15,630 bases of DNA from Candidatus Ectomicrobium neotermitis (GTDB lineage Bacteria; Elusimicrobiota; Endomicrobiia; Endomicrobiales; Endomicrobiaceae): positions 1 through 15,630 of the forward strand of contig JAITBH010000109.1 of NCBI GenBank assembly GCA_031283745.1, in the 5' to 3' direction. Under the pieces are notes generated by a model. The model worked only from the letters and a program-made list of their open reading frames with translations, made no database searches and was not told where the DNA came from. This document shows, in pieces, positions 1 to 6,970 of this stretch (its first letter is position 1; each line of letters starts with the position of its first letter). The translations under genes and the position numbers were made by a program.

Positions 1-711
1 ATGAGAGAGATTGATAAATATGCTTTGAGCCGCTTAAACAATCTTATTGAAAACACCACAGAAGGGTTTGAAACTTATGAGTTTCACAAAACAGCGTCCT
101 TGATAAACAATTTTTGTGCTGTGTTTTTAAGCGGTTTTTATTTGGATGCCTTAAAAGACATTCTTTATTGCGACGATGTTAAAAGTGCAAACAGATTAAG
201 CACCCAGTCTGCGATGTTTGAGATATTGATCAACTTGACCAAGATGACCTCTCCGATACTTTCTTTTACTTGCGAGGAAACGTGGAAAGAAATTATCAAA
301 ATCTCCCCCGGCCAGCCCAAGTCAGTTTTCCTTTCAGATTATCCGGCGAGCGATAAAAAGAAGTTTCTTTCTACGGAGGAGTTAGGCAAATGGGAAAATA
401 TCCTCAAAATCCGTCAAGCAGTTTTGGAGGCTTGCGAAAATTTGAGGAAGGAAAAAGTTATCGGTTCAAATCTTGAGGCTCACTTAGACATAAAGTTCGG
501 AAAAAAATATGCCTCCGCAGTTAAAGATAAAGAAAATTTGTATCTGGCGATGGGAAATTGGGATATAAAACTTACAAGTGATCCCAGCGATGATGTTTTA
601 GAAGTCAGTGCCGCAAAATCATCATTTGAAAAGTGTTTAAGATGTTGGCGGCATATCGATGGAATAAAAAACGGTCTTTGCCATCGCTGTGCAGAGGTTG
701 TTAATAAATGA
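1..711 (+). CDS. ileS: Isoleucyl-tRNA synthetase, C-terminal part (5' end outside window)
   Basis: This is the last 236 residues of isoleucyl-tRNA synthetase, the cytosolic class I enzyme that charges tRNA-Ile. The window opens inside the gene. The first methionine belongs to an internal motif (EIDKYALSRL) that sits at the start of the anticodon-binding domain, and family members are about 900 residues or longer. Visible landmarks are the helical anticodon-binding segment (YEFHKTASLINNF, then FYLDALKDILY, about residues 26-57), the conserved SPILSFTCEETW region (about 84-95), and a C-terminal zinc ribbon with Cys212, Cys215, Cys227 and Cys230 (CLRC...CHRC). The Rossmann core and editing domain lie upstream, outside the window. 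The TGA stop overlaps the lspA start codon in an ATGA arrangement, so the two are probably cotranscribed and translationally coupled. An ileS-lspA pairing is common in bacteria. Identification is confident. Only completeness is limited by the window edge. Confidence 0.96.
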   Translation: MREIDKYALSRLNNLIENTTEGFETYEFHKTASLINNFCAVFLSGFYLDALKDILYCDDVKSANRLSTQSAMFEILINLTKMTSPILSFTCEETWKEIIKISPGQPKSVFLSDYPASDKKKFLSTEELGKWENILKIRQAVLEACENLRKEKVIGSNLEAHLDIKFGKKYASAVKDKENLYLAMGNWDIKLTSDPSDDVLEVSAAKSSFEKCLRCWRHIDGIKNGLCHRCAEVVNK

Positions 712-1163
712 AAAAGCCTTTAACCCTTGCTTGTTTGGTTCTTGTCTTAGACCAGACAAGCAAATTTTTTGTCAACACATTCATTCCTCTCCATTCAATT
801 CTACCCATCATAAAACCTCTCCATTTTTTCAATCTGGTTCATTTCTATAATACTGGCATTGCCTTCAGTTCATTCCAGAATATGAATATCTTCTTTATTG
901 TTTTCGTTTTGATTTTTCTGTCGGCGATAATTGTTTGGCTTTGCAAAAACAAACACAAAATATCGGCTTTGCAGAAATATGCTTTTTGCCTTGTGCTAAG
1001 CGGCGGTTTTGGAAATGTAATAGATAGGGTTTTTAGGGGAGGGGTGGTCGATTTTTTAGACTTTGGAATAAACAATTTAAGATGGCCGTCTTTTAATGTT
1101 GCGGACTCGTCGATTTGTATAGCAGCAGGATTGATAATTTTTAGCTTAATAAAGGAGAAATAA
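708..1163 (+). CDS. lspA: Lipoprotein signal peptidase (signal peptidase II)
   Basis: LspA is the inner-membrane aspartyl protease that removes the signal peptide from diacylglyceryl-modified prolipoproteins. The protein has 151 residues, slightly short but normal for the family, with four hydrophobic segments. Family motifs are DQTSK (Asp15), NTGIAFS (about 48-54), GGFGNVIDR followed by GGVVDF (99-116), and FNVADS (129-134). The catalytic aspartates are Asp115 and Asp133. Their 18-residue spacing equals that of E. coli Asp123/Asp141. The start ATG lies inside the ileS stop (ATGA overlap), which suggests translational coupling. The next gene, lgt, carries out the preceding step of lipoprotein maturation and starts 1 bp after the lspA stop. 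No odd features are seen. A reverse-strand open frame over the same bases is only a shadow. Confidence 0.97.
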   Translation: MKKPLTLACLVLVLDQTSKFFVNTFIPLHSILPIIKPLHFFNLVHFYNTGIAFSSFQNMNIFFIVFVLIFLSAIIVWLCKNKHKISALQKYAFCLVLSGGFGNVIDRVFRGGVVDFLDFGINNLRWPSFNVADSSICIAAGLIIFSLIKEK

Positions 1164-1164
1164 T

Positions 1165-1947
1165 ATGCATCCAATTCTTTTGAAGATAGGAAGTTTTTCG
1201 CTAACAAGTTATGGTTTTTTTGTGGCTTTGGGTTTTGCTGCCGGGATGTTTTATGTGTCATTTCAAGCAAAGAAAAAGTCTCCGCAGATAATCTCGCAAG
1301 ACGATTTATTTAGCCTTTTGTTTTACACGATAATTGCGGCTGTCGTCGGGGCAAGGGCATTGTTCGTGATAGCTGAATACCCAGAAATGATCATAAACAA
1401 CCCGCTTGAGATGTTTGCAATTTGGGAGGGCGGGCTAGTTTTTTATGGCGGATTTATAGGCTCTATCCTGTGTGCTTTTTTCTACATCAAAAAGAAGAAA
1501 TTAAATGTTGCAAAAGTGTTTGATCTGTTTGCCCCTGCGGTTGCTTTGGGGCATTTTTTAGGGCGGATAGGGTGCTTTATGGCGGGCTGTTGCAATGGAA
1601 AACCAACTGATATGCCTTGGGCTATAGTGTTTAATAACCCCGATTCGCTTTCTTTAATAAAAGGGATTCCTGTTCACCCCGTCGAGCTTTACGAATCTTT
1701 TACGAACTTAATTTTGTTTATTGTTCTTCATAATTACAACAAGAAAAATCATAAAGACGGCTTGGCGATAGCTGCATATCTGCTCGCTTATTCGATTTAT
1801 CGATTCATTTTTGAGTTCTTTAGAGGGGATTATAGAGGGGAACCAATTTTAGGGCTTTCAACCTCTCAATTCATTTCTATTTTTGTTTTCATAGCGGGAA
1901 TTATCATTGTCTACAGGGTTAATAGAAATGGAAAAAATAAAATATGA
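1165..1947 (+). CDS. lgt: Prolipoprotein diacylglyceryl transferase
   Basis: Lgt is an integral inner-membrane enzyme that moves diacylglycerol from phosphatidylglycerol to the lipobox cysteine of prolipoproteins, the first step of lipoprotein maturation. The product has 260 residues, the usual length, and about seven hydrophobic segments. Diagnostic motifs are SYGFFVALGF near the N-terminus, GARALFVI (62-69), WEGGLVFYGGFIG (87-99), the Lgt signature GRIGCFMAGCCNG (133-145, with the essential Arg134 position), HPVELYE (171-177) and YRFIFEFFRGD (212-222). The start is supported by AAAGGAG at 1151-1157, and it follows the lspA stop by one base. The 3' end overlaps the next gene by 20 bp. Having Lgt and LspA adjacent puts both lipoprotein-maturation enzymes on one transcript. 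No lnt is present in the window. Confidence 0.97.
   Translation: MHPILLKIGSFSLTSYGFFVALGFAAGMFYVSFQAKKKSPQIISQDDLFSLLFYTIIAAVVGARALFVIAEYPEMIINNPLEMFAIWEGGLVFYGGFIGSILCAFFYIKKKKLNVAKVFDLFAPAVALGHFLGRIGCFMAGCCNGKPTDMPWAIVFNNPDSLSLIKGIPVHPVELYESFTNLILFIVLHNYNKKNHKDGLAIAAYLLAYSIYRFIFEFFRGDYRGEPILGLSTSQFISIFVFIAGIIIVYRVNRNGKNKI
1915..1918 (+). promoter_or_regulatory. Ribosome binding site that sets the rluD start
   Basis: AGGG lies nine bases before ATG 1928, inside the 3' end of lgt. It favours the ATG over the in-frame TTG at 1907. Confidence 0.5.
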
Positions 1948-2812
1948 AGACTTTGTAAGACAAAGAGCAGATTCTTTTCTTGCCTCAATTTACAAAGAAT
2001 ATTCGCGGTCTTATTTCCAGAAGTTAATTGAAAATAACCAAGTTATCATCAACTCAAAAACTATCAATTCAAGCTATAAATTAAAGCACGGCGATACTTT
2101 AGAAATAGACTTTTCACCCACCACGCAAAACACCGACATAAAACCTCAAAAAATAAAGTTAGACATTATCTATGAAGATGATGATCTCATTGTTATCAAC
2201 AAACCTTCCGCAATAGTAGTTCACCCATCTTATGCACACAGCGACGGAACATTGCTAAACGCTTTAAGCGGTTATGCCGACGGAAAATTTATCCCATACT
2301 TGGTTCATCGTCTTGATAAAGACACAACGGGGCTGATAATTTTTGCCAAGAACGAAAAGTCCCGAACAAGCCTTTCTAAACAATTTCAAAACAGAGCAGT
2401 GAAAAAACTTTATTACGCGGCGGTCAAAGGGACAATTGTCGAGGATAAAGGTCGAATAGAGGCACCTTTAGGCAGGTCTCCACAGAACAGAAAAATAATT
2501 TCTGTAAACCCTACGGCAAAGAAAATGGCAGTCAGTGAATTTAATGTGATTGCTCGGAAAGATGGTTACACTCTTGTTGAGGTGAGAATTATTACAGGCA
2601 GGACTCATCAGATAAGAAGCCATATGAAATATATAAATCATCCCGTCATCGGAGACAAGGAATATGGGGGGCAGTATAGTGTCAACGGTATAGATTGTGA
2701 TAGACCAATGCTCCACTCTCATCAAATCTCTTTTACACATCCAAAAACTTCAAAAAGTTTGACCTTTAACGCACCGCTTCCGAAAGATATGCGGAAAATT
2801 TTTGAAAAATAA
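1928..2812 (+). CDS. rluD: RluA/RluD-family 23S rRNA pseudouridine synthase
   Basis: This is a cytosolic pseudouridine synthase of the RluA family, most like RluD, which modifies 23S rRNA (helix 69 in E. coli). From the ATG at 1928 the protein has 294 residues. An S4-type RNA-binding segment covers about 12-61 (FLASIYKEYSRSYFQKLIENNQVIIN). The catalytic domain has DDLIVINKPSAIVVHP (85-100) and the catalytic motif HRLDKDTTGL (127-136) with Asp130. Further on are GRTHQIRSHM and HPVIGDKEYGG. I chose ATG 1928 because AGGG at 1915-1918 lies 9 bases upstream and MEKIKYEDFV matches a normal N-terminus. A TTG at 1907 would add seven residues with no better ribosome site. The gene overlaps lgt by 20 bp and ends directly against the oppositely oriented comF-like gene. 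The exact rRNA target (RluD versus RluA or RluC) cannot be fixed from sequence alone. Confidence 0.88.
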   Translation: MEKIKYEDFVRQRADSFLASIYKEYSRSYFQKLIENNQVIINSKTINSSYKLKHGDTLEIDFSPTTQNTDIKPQKIKLDIIYEDDDLIVINKPSAIVVHPSYAHSDGTLLNALSGYADGKFIPYLVHRLDKDTTGLIIFAKNEKSRTSLSKQFQNRAVKKLYYAAVKGTIVEDKGRIEAPLGRSPQNRKIISVNPTAKKMAVSEFNVIARKDGYTLVEVRIITGRTHQIRSHMKYINHPVIGDKEYGGQYSVNGIDCDRPMLHSHQISFTHPKTSKSLTFNAPLPKDMRKIFEK

Positions 2813-3538
2813 TCAGTCCCGAGTCAGAGTCAAAACATATACTTTTTTTGCACCGGCTTTTTTCAATTCATAAGCACATGTCGACACAGTTACGCCAGTG
2901 GTTACAATATCATCTATCAGCAAAATTGTTTTGTTTTTAATTTGAGGGGAGGAAAGAGCATAAAAAGAATTTTTTATGTTCTCCTCCCTTTCTTTTTTGG
3001 AGAGCTTAAACTGCGGTTTTGTTATTTTTTTCCTGACGAGAACCTTAGTTAGCAACGGTTTGTTTATTGCTTTAGCTAAACCTTGTGCTAAAAATTCGGC
3101 TTGGTTGTAGCCCCGTTTGAAATGTCTGATTACATTTAGCGGAACGGGGACAATAAAATCTGTTTCATTAAAAAAACTATTTTTCCTAAAGACATCAGCC
3201 ATATCGTCGATAAAATCGTTGGCTAAGAACACTTTGTTTGAGTATTTAATTTTTAAGACAAGCGAACGCATTTCGTTTTTATACATATACACGGAACGCA
3301 TCTTGTTAAAAGAAAAAAGGTGCCGTGATTTTCCGCATACATTGCAGAATTTCTCGGCACCTTCTAAAGGTGTGCCGCAAATTTGGCACACAACATCATT
3401 TATTTTTGGAAGTTTTTCTTTACAGTCTTTGCATATCCGTTCTTTAGATAGAGGATGAAGCGTTTTCCCGCAGACGGCACAAACTATTGGAAAAACAAAA
3501 GATACAGCATAAGCAAAACAGTTCTTAAAATTGAGCAT
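2813..3538 (-). CDS. comF: ComF-like phosphoribosyltransferase with double zinc ribbon
   Basis: This is a ComF/GntX-family protein of 241 residues. The family joins an N-terminal zinc ribbon to a type I phosphoribosyltransferase fold. ComF is needed for DNA uptake in naturally competent bacteria, but many carriers are not known to be competent. Two Cys4 groups are visible: Cys20/Cys23/Cys36/Cys39 and Cys51/Cys54/Cys65/Cys68. The characteristic VPVPL...RGYNQAEFLAQGLA segment spans 130-155. The PRPP-binding loop is ILLIDDIVTTGVT (205-217). The first 20 residues are hydrophobic but lead straight into the first Cys pair, so I do not call a signal peptide. The start ATG at 3538 overlaps the upstream LA_2272-repeat gene by 14 bases and has only a weak ribosome site, which suggests translational coupling. 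It is the last gene of the long leftward operon. Its TGA abuts the rluD TAA. Family membership is clear, but the cellular role here is not. Confidence 0.88.
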   Translation of the reverse strand: MLNFKNCFAYAVSFVFPIVCAVCGKTLHPLSKERICKDCKEKLPKINDVVCQICGTPLEGAEKFCNVCGKSRHLFSFNKMRSVYMYKNEMRSLVLKIKYSNKVFLANDFIDDMADVFRKNSFFNETDFIVPVPLNVIRHFKRGYNQAEFLAQGLAKAINKPLLTKVLVRKKITKPQFKLSKKEREENIKNSFYALSSPQIKNKTILLIDDIVTTGVTVSTCAYELKKAGAKKVYVLTLTRD

Positions 3539-3899
3539 TAAAAAGTATCATCACTTTTAAGACGGGCGAATTGTTGATGACATTTATCAAGCCCACCTGC
3601 ACCCCGTGCATATTGTCGGTAATGTTTACAAAGCCAAGCTGTGCACCTTTGACTGAATTTGCTCTGTTTACCGCCCCAATCTGCACTCCCTTAACTGTTT
3701 CTATCTCGCTATAAAGAAAATTGAATGACCCTCCGTGCAGTTCTCTATACTTAGCACCAATTCCAAGCTCAAAACCCGTAACATCTTGATCCGACGGAGC
3801 TGCTATTGTGTCCCAAAGCGAAAGCTTTATCGCGGTTATGGCAAAAGACATGCTCGTAAATCCAAACACAAACACCATCGACAACAGAATTTTTTTCAT
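3525..3899 (-). CDS. Small secreted protein with LA_2272-type surface repeats
   Basis: This is a 124-residue exported protein of unknown function. It has a Sec signal peptide (MKKILLSMVFVFGFTSMSFA, probable cleavage after Ala20) and no lipobox cysteine. Residues 69-110 form three 14-residue repeats with the core GVQIG/GAQLG/GVQVG followed by an aliphatic-Asn pair. A degenerate fourth copy, TGFELGIG, lies at about 41-48. This pattern resembles the LA_2272-type surface repeats known from Leptospira and other diderms. The C-terminus ends in an aromatic residue (LFNAQF), typical of outer-membrane-associated or beta-strand-rich proteins. The start is firmly set by TCCTCCT (minus-strand AGGAGGA) at 3909-3915. 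The gene sits 24 bp after engB and overlaps comF by 14 bases. I first suspected a frameshift because it is short. The ending fits the family, however, and the repeats stay in one frame. An outer-surface location is inferred. Confidence 0.75.
   Translation of the reverse strand: MKKILLSMVFVFGFTSMSFAITAIKLSLWDTIAAPSDQDVTGFELGIGAKYRELHGGSFNFLYSEIETVKGVQIGAVNRANSVKGAQLGFVNITDNMHGVQVGLINVINNSPVLKVMILFNAQF
3570..3695 (-). repeat. Three tandem 14-residue (42-bp) repeats in the surface protein
   Basis: Residues 69-82, 83-96 and 97-110 of the encoded protein align as xKGxQxGxxNxxxN, with xHGVQVG in the third copy. Conservation is clear at protein level (G, Q, G and N positions) but diverged in DNA, so this is an old protein repeat rather than a recent DNA duplication. 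Confidence 0.75.
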
Positions 3900-3923
3900 A
3901 CTTTTTTCTCCTCCTATTTGTAG

Positions 3924-4505
3924 TTATAGCTTCAAGAAAGAAACTATATCGGTTCTCAATTTTTCAAACCCAGTTTTTGTTTTTGCACTCACAGGAAACA
4001 CATCGTTTTTATCTATTTCAAACATTTCGACTGTTTTTAATTTTATGTCTTCAACAGAAATTTCAGCGGGAACTTTATCAACCTTGTTGACGATTATTTT
4101 GTAGGAAATATCGTATTCGTGTAGCCAGCTCGCCATCGCCTCGTCAAGCTCAGTAGGTCCAACATAGGCATCAATAATTACATAAACCCTTTTCTTGCTT
4201 TTGCGTGTAACAATGCAATCCTCAATCATTGCTTGCCACAGATCTTTTTGAGCTTTTGCGATCTTGGCAAAACCGTAGCCGGGCAGATCTATCAACCACT
4301 TTTTCATTGCGGCACTGTAAACATTTATGCTTCTTGTTCTGCCGGGAGTTTTTGAGGTTATCGCAAGTTTTTTTTGTTTACAAAGAGCATTTATCACGCT
4401 GCTTTTTCCGACATTTGACCTGCCGACAAAAAGAACTTCAGCTCCGCTTTGAGGCAGAGCCGAAGGATTGTTTTCTGCTCGAAAAAATTGGGTTTTGCTA
4501 AGCAT
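3924..4505 (-). CDS. engB: Ribosome-biogenesis GTPase EngB/YsxC/YihA
   Basis: This is a small TrmE-Era-EngA-EngB-family GTPase needed for late assembly of the large ribosomal subunit. From ATG at 4505 it has 193 residues, matching the family. G1 is GRSNVGKSS (29-36), the G2/switch region is KTPGRTRS (52-59), G3 is DLPGYG (73-78), G4 is NKVD (140-143) and G5 is SAK (173-175). A longer open frame reaches back to 4586, but that 27-residue extension lies wholly inside the upstream BI-1 gene and matches nothing in the family. MLSKTQFFRAENNP is a normal EngB N-terminus. The start codon shares a base with the upstream TAA (TAATG), and a purine-rich AGAAGAAAA precedes it, so re-initiation after BI-1 translation is likely. 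Confidence 0.95.
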   Translation of the reverse strand: MLSKTQFFRAENNPSALPQSGAEVLFVGRSNVGKSSVINALCKQKKLAITSKTPGRTRSINVYSAAMKKWLIDLPGYGFAKIAKAQKDLWQAMIEDCIVTRKSKKRVYVIIDAYVGPTELDEAMASWLHEYDISYKIIVNKVDKVPAEISVEDIKLKTVEMFEIDKNDVFPVSAKTKTGFEKLRTDIVSFLKL

Positions 4506-5239
4506 TATTTTCTTCTGGCAAGCAGCCTTAAAATCTCGATATAAAGCCATACCAAGGTTATCATCAAAGCAAAAGCACAATACCACTCCATATATTTCGG
4601 CGAACCATACCGTGCGCCCTGCTCAATCATATCGAAGTCAAGAACAAAGTTGAGTGCTGCGATGACGACTATTACGAGGTTTATTAAAAAGGATGCCCCT
4701 GAAGAATTTCCCATATCGAAATACCCGATGGATACCCCAAAGAAGGAAATAATCATAGACACCAAATAAAAAACAGCTATTCCCAACGTCGACAAAATAA
4801 CGACTTTCTTAAATGTCGGGGTCGCCCTTAAAATTCCTGCCCTGTATGCGGCAAGCATGCACAGCAAAACCACTATGGTTAAAAATACGGCATCTGCAAC
4901 TATTCCTTTGTATGCCGCATCAAACAAGTTAGATATATAACCAAGCACCACGCCCTCACAAACTGCATATATCGGTGCACAAACGGGCGATATGTTTTGC
5001 TTAAAACAGCAGACCATCGCCAAAACGAAAGCAATGATAAGTGCGGGGAAAACAGCGGCCTGTGCAAATTGAATATGCGTCCAAGTAAAAAATGCACTAA
5101 CAAGAAGCAAAACTAACAAGATAATGCTTTTGTTGACTGTTCCCGAAATTGTCATTGTTTGCTGAGGCGAAAAAACTGTAGCTGTTTGTACCTGCGAACT
5201 TTTTTCAAACACTGAATCTTTTAATAATGGATTTGCCAT
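4505..5239 (-). CDS. Bax inhibitor-1/YccA-family (BaxI_1) membrane protein
   Basis: This is a polytopic inner-membrane protein of 244 residues from the Bax-inhibitor-1/YccA-like group (BaxI_1, COG4760 type). A polar N-terminus of about 33 residues precedes roughly seven hydrophobic segments. The C-terminal signature is SPKYMEWYCAFALMITLVWLYIEILRLLA, at about 213-241 (written here only to locate it; the key parts are YMEWYCAF and WLYIEILRLL). Related BI-1 proteins act as pH-sensitive calcium leak channels or interact with membrane proteases, but the bacterial BaxI_1 subgroup has no firm role. The start is supported by a strong AGGAGGAAGG on the minus strand (5244-5253), inside the end of the Nudix gene one base upstream. 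Its stop overlaps the engB start. Family assignment is solid, but function is unknown. Confidence 0.85.
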   Translation of the reverse strand: MANPLLKDSVFEKSSQVQTATVFSPQQTMTISGTVNKSIILLVLLLVSAFFTWTHIQFAQAAVFPALIIAFVLAMVCCFKQNISPVCAPIYAVCEGVVLGYISNLFDAAYKGIVADAVFLTIVVLLCMLAAYRAGILRATPTFKKVVILSTLGIAVFYLVSMIISFFGVSIGYFDMGNSSGASFLINLVIVVIAALNFVLDFDMIEQGARYGSPKYMEWYCAFALMITLVWLYIEILRLLARRK

Positions 5240-5240
5240 T

Positions 5241-5687
5241 TTACCTTCCTCCTAATTTTTCCCATACGGTTCTTAATAAGTTTTTGTTTTCATCAAACTT
5301 CAATCTATCAATAGCCTCGTCAAAAGGGAGCCACTCCGTTTTTTCTATTTCATTGTTGTTGTGGAAAGTTTTGCCCTCTGCATCCTTTAAGACTTTGGCC
5401 AAAAAATAGATTGAGTGCTTCTCAACTTTTTTTCTGTCGCTATTACCAGAATTGCTCAGTATCTCATAAATCTCTTCATACCTAAACACTTCGTCAAACT
5501 CTATTTCCGATATGCCTGTTTCCTCAAAAACCTCCCTTTTTGCCGTCTCAATTTCTGTCTCGCCTTTTTCAATATGCCCTTTTGGAAAACCCCAGTGGAG
5601 ATTTCTTTTTGAAAAAACGAGCAAAAATAAAATTTTTTCACTCTCGACTTTGTAAAGCACTGCTCCGCAAGAAAAATTTCTCGTCAT
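5241..5687 (-). CDS. Nudix hydrolase, Ap4A-hydrolase-like
   Basis: This is a cytosolic Nudix-family pyrophosphatase of 148 residues that hydrolyses nucleoside diphosphates linked to another group. The complete Nudix box starts at Gly37: G-x5-E43-x7-R51-E52-x2-E55-E56-x-G58-I59. The N-terminus (SCGAVLYK) and HWGFPKGHIEKGE resemble asymmetric diadenosine tetraphosphate hydrolases of the NUDT2/YgdP type, so Ap4A or related dinucleotides are the best guess. Substrate prediction within Nudix proteins is unreliable. The start ATG overlaps the cinA stop (ATGA) with GGGTGAT upstream, so it is probably translationally coupled to cinA. The following BI-1 gene begins one base after its stop. Sitting next to CinA suggests a shared role in clearing damaged or surplus nucleotide compounds, which is an inference from gene order. 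Confidence 0.86.
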   Translation of the reverse strand: MTRNFSCGAVLYKVESEKILFLLVFSKRNLHWGFPKGHIEKGETEIETAKREVFEETGISEIEFDEVFRYEEIYEILSNSGNSDRKKVEKHSIYFLAKVLKDAEGKTFHNNNEIEKTEWLPFDEAIDRLKFDENKNLLRTVWEKLGGR

Positions 5688-6970
5688 TTTTTATCACCCA
5701 TTATGCTTAATCTCAATAAATTCAACGCTGTGTTGGCTGCCCGCTCCCTAATATCGTCTCGATTTCCTGTAAAGTTGTATTCATAAGTCTTTGCAGAATT
5801 TTTTGAGGCTATACCTATATATACTAACCCCACGGGCTTGGCCTTTGATCCTCCATCTGGACCGGCGATGCCCGTCACCGATACCGCATAATCCGACTTT
5901 GAAAGGTTGAGCACGCCCCTTGCCATTTCTTGAGCGCTTTGAGCACTCACAGCCCCGGACTTATTTAATGTTTCCTCTCTAACTCCCAGCACTTTCTTTT
6001 TCAAAAGGTTTGAATAAGAGATCACCGAGCCGTCAAAATATTCCGAACTGCCTGCCGTATCCGTAACTTTCTTTGAAATTAGCCCCCCAGTGCAAGATTC
6101 CGCAGCACAGAAAGTCTTTTTTTGAGCCGTAAGAAGTTTCCCGATGGCTGAGGAGATGGTGTCTTTGCCATACCCAAACACATTTTTTTCAAGAAGCGCC
6201 TCAATTTCAGAGCGGATTTCTTTCATAATTGCGTCAATTTGCCCTTCATCTTTACCTGTCACCGAAAATTTAAGATCAATTATCCCGCTGTGGGCTAAAA
6301 TTCCAAACTCAACACCCTCATTTGCTGTGCTTTTTGAATCAATAATCGGTCTGACCAAGTCCTCGACAAAGGATTCTCCTAAACCAGCCACTCTGATGAC
6401 CTCATTTTTCTTGATAGCACTGATATGCGTCCTCAAAAACGGTTCGACATATTCATCAAACATTGCTTTGAGTTCCCGCGGCGGTCCGGGTAAAAGAAAA
6501 AGGGTTTTTGCTGCAGGTTTTTGGTTTTCTTGTTTGGATTTGTATTCGAAGGGTATCATCTGTCCGGGTGCTGTGCCGTTTTGATTGCCTAAAACCTTAG
6601 CACCTTTGATGATCTCAGCCTGCTTTTCATTGTTTTTGGTGTAGCCTTGAATATTTCGTTTGTCAAAAAAACTTTTTATGTCAGCTATTACTTTTTCATC
6701 AATATAAACTTCCCGCCCCAAACACTCCGCAGCACTCTCAACGGTTATATCGTCAAAAGTCGGACCAAGCCCCCCAGTGGTAATTATCACATCGCTTCTG
6801 TCGATAGCCCGTTTTAACTCCGCTTCAAACTCGTTTTTTCTGTCTGAAACATTTACAACAGCAGATAATTCAAGCCCAATTTCATAGAGCTTTGAGCCGA
6901 TATAGCCTGCATTTGTGTTTACTTTCCCGTTAAGAAGCTCGGTTCCGCTGCTGATCAATTCTATACGCAT
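5684..6970 (-). CDS. cinA: CinA: ADP-ribose pyrophosphatase/NMN deamidase family protein
   Basis: This is full-length CinA, 428 residues. The N-terminal MoCF/COG1058 domain (about 1-170) has ELISSGTELLNG at 4-15, TTGGLGPTFDD (64-74) and LPGPPREL (160-167). Members with this domain have shown ADP-ribose pyrophosphatase activity. The C-terminal domain (about 270-425) carries AAESCTGG (289-296) with the expected catalytic Ser292, SAQSAQEMARG and SVTGIAGPDGG (364-374). This domain deamidates nicotinamide mononucleotide in the pyridine-nucleotide recycling pathway. The protein is cytosolic. It starts in a TAATG overlap with the upstream DUF3467 gene and ends in an ATGA overlap with the Nudix gene, so the three are very tightly coupled. 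In some bacteria cinA is linked to competence and recA, but here recA is absent. comF is in the same operon four genes further on. Confidence 0.94.
   Translation of the reverse strand: MRIELISSGTELLNGKVNTNAGYIGSKLYEIGLELSAVVNVSDRKNEFEAELKRAIDRSDVIITTGGLGPTFDDITVESAAECLGREVYIDEKVIADIKSFFDKRNIQGYTKNNEKQAEIIKGAKVLGNQNGTAPGQMIPFEYKSKQENQKPAAKTLFLLPGPPRELKAMFDEYVEPFLRTHISAIKKNEVIRVAGLGESFVEDLVRPIIDSKSTANEGVEFGILAHSGIIDLKFSVTGKDEGQIDAIMKEIRSEIEALLEKNVFGYGKDTISSAIGKLLTAQKKTFCAAESCTGGLISKKVTDTAGSSEYFDGSVISYSNLLKKKVLGVREETLNKSGAVSAQSAQEMARGVLNLSKSDYAVSVTGIAGPDGGSKAKPVGLVYIGIASKNSAKTYEYNFTGNRDDIRERAANTALNLLRLSIMGDKK

Noticed and set aside
845..1270. 141-residue minus-strand open frame across lspA and lgt
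   Set aside because: It is antisense to two well-conserved genes, has no recognisable motif or ribosome site, and its Lys/Ser-rich composition is what antisense of membrane-protein codons gives.
1907..1927. TTG start for the pseudouridine synthase
   Set aside because: It adds seven unconserved residues from inside lgt. ATG 1928 has a better placed AGGG.
3117..3458. Plus-strand open frame opposite comF
   Set aside because: It has no family motif, is antisense to the zinc-ribbon and PRT region, and has no upstream promoter or ribosome site.
3525..3899. Suspicion that the LA_2272-repeat gene is a frameshifted fragment
   Set aside because: The repeats stay in one frame, the signal peptide and ribosome site are intact, and the terminal LFNAQF fits how such proteins end.
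4506..4586. N-terminal extension of EngB to ATG 4586
   Set aside because: The extra 27 residues lie inside the BI-1 gene and do not resemble EngB. The inner ATG gives the family-standard length.
6144..6584. 146-residue plus-strand open frame inside cinA
   Set aside because: It is Ser/Pro-rich shadow coding opposite cinA, which keeps all its family motifs through this stretch.
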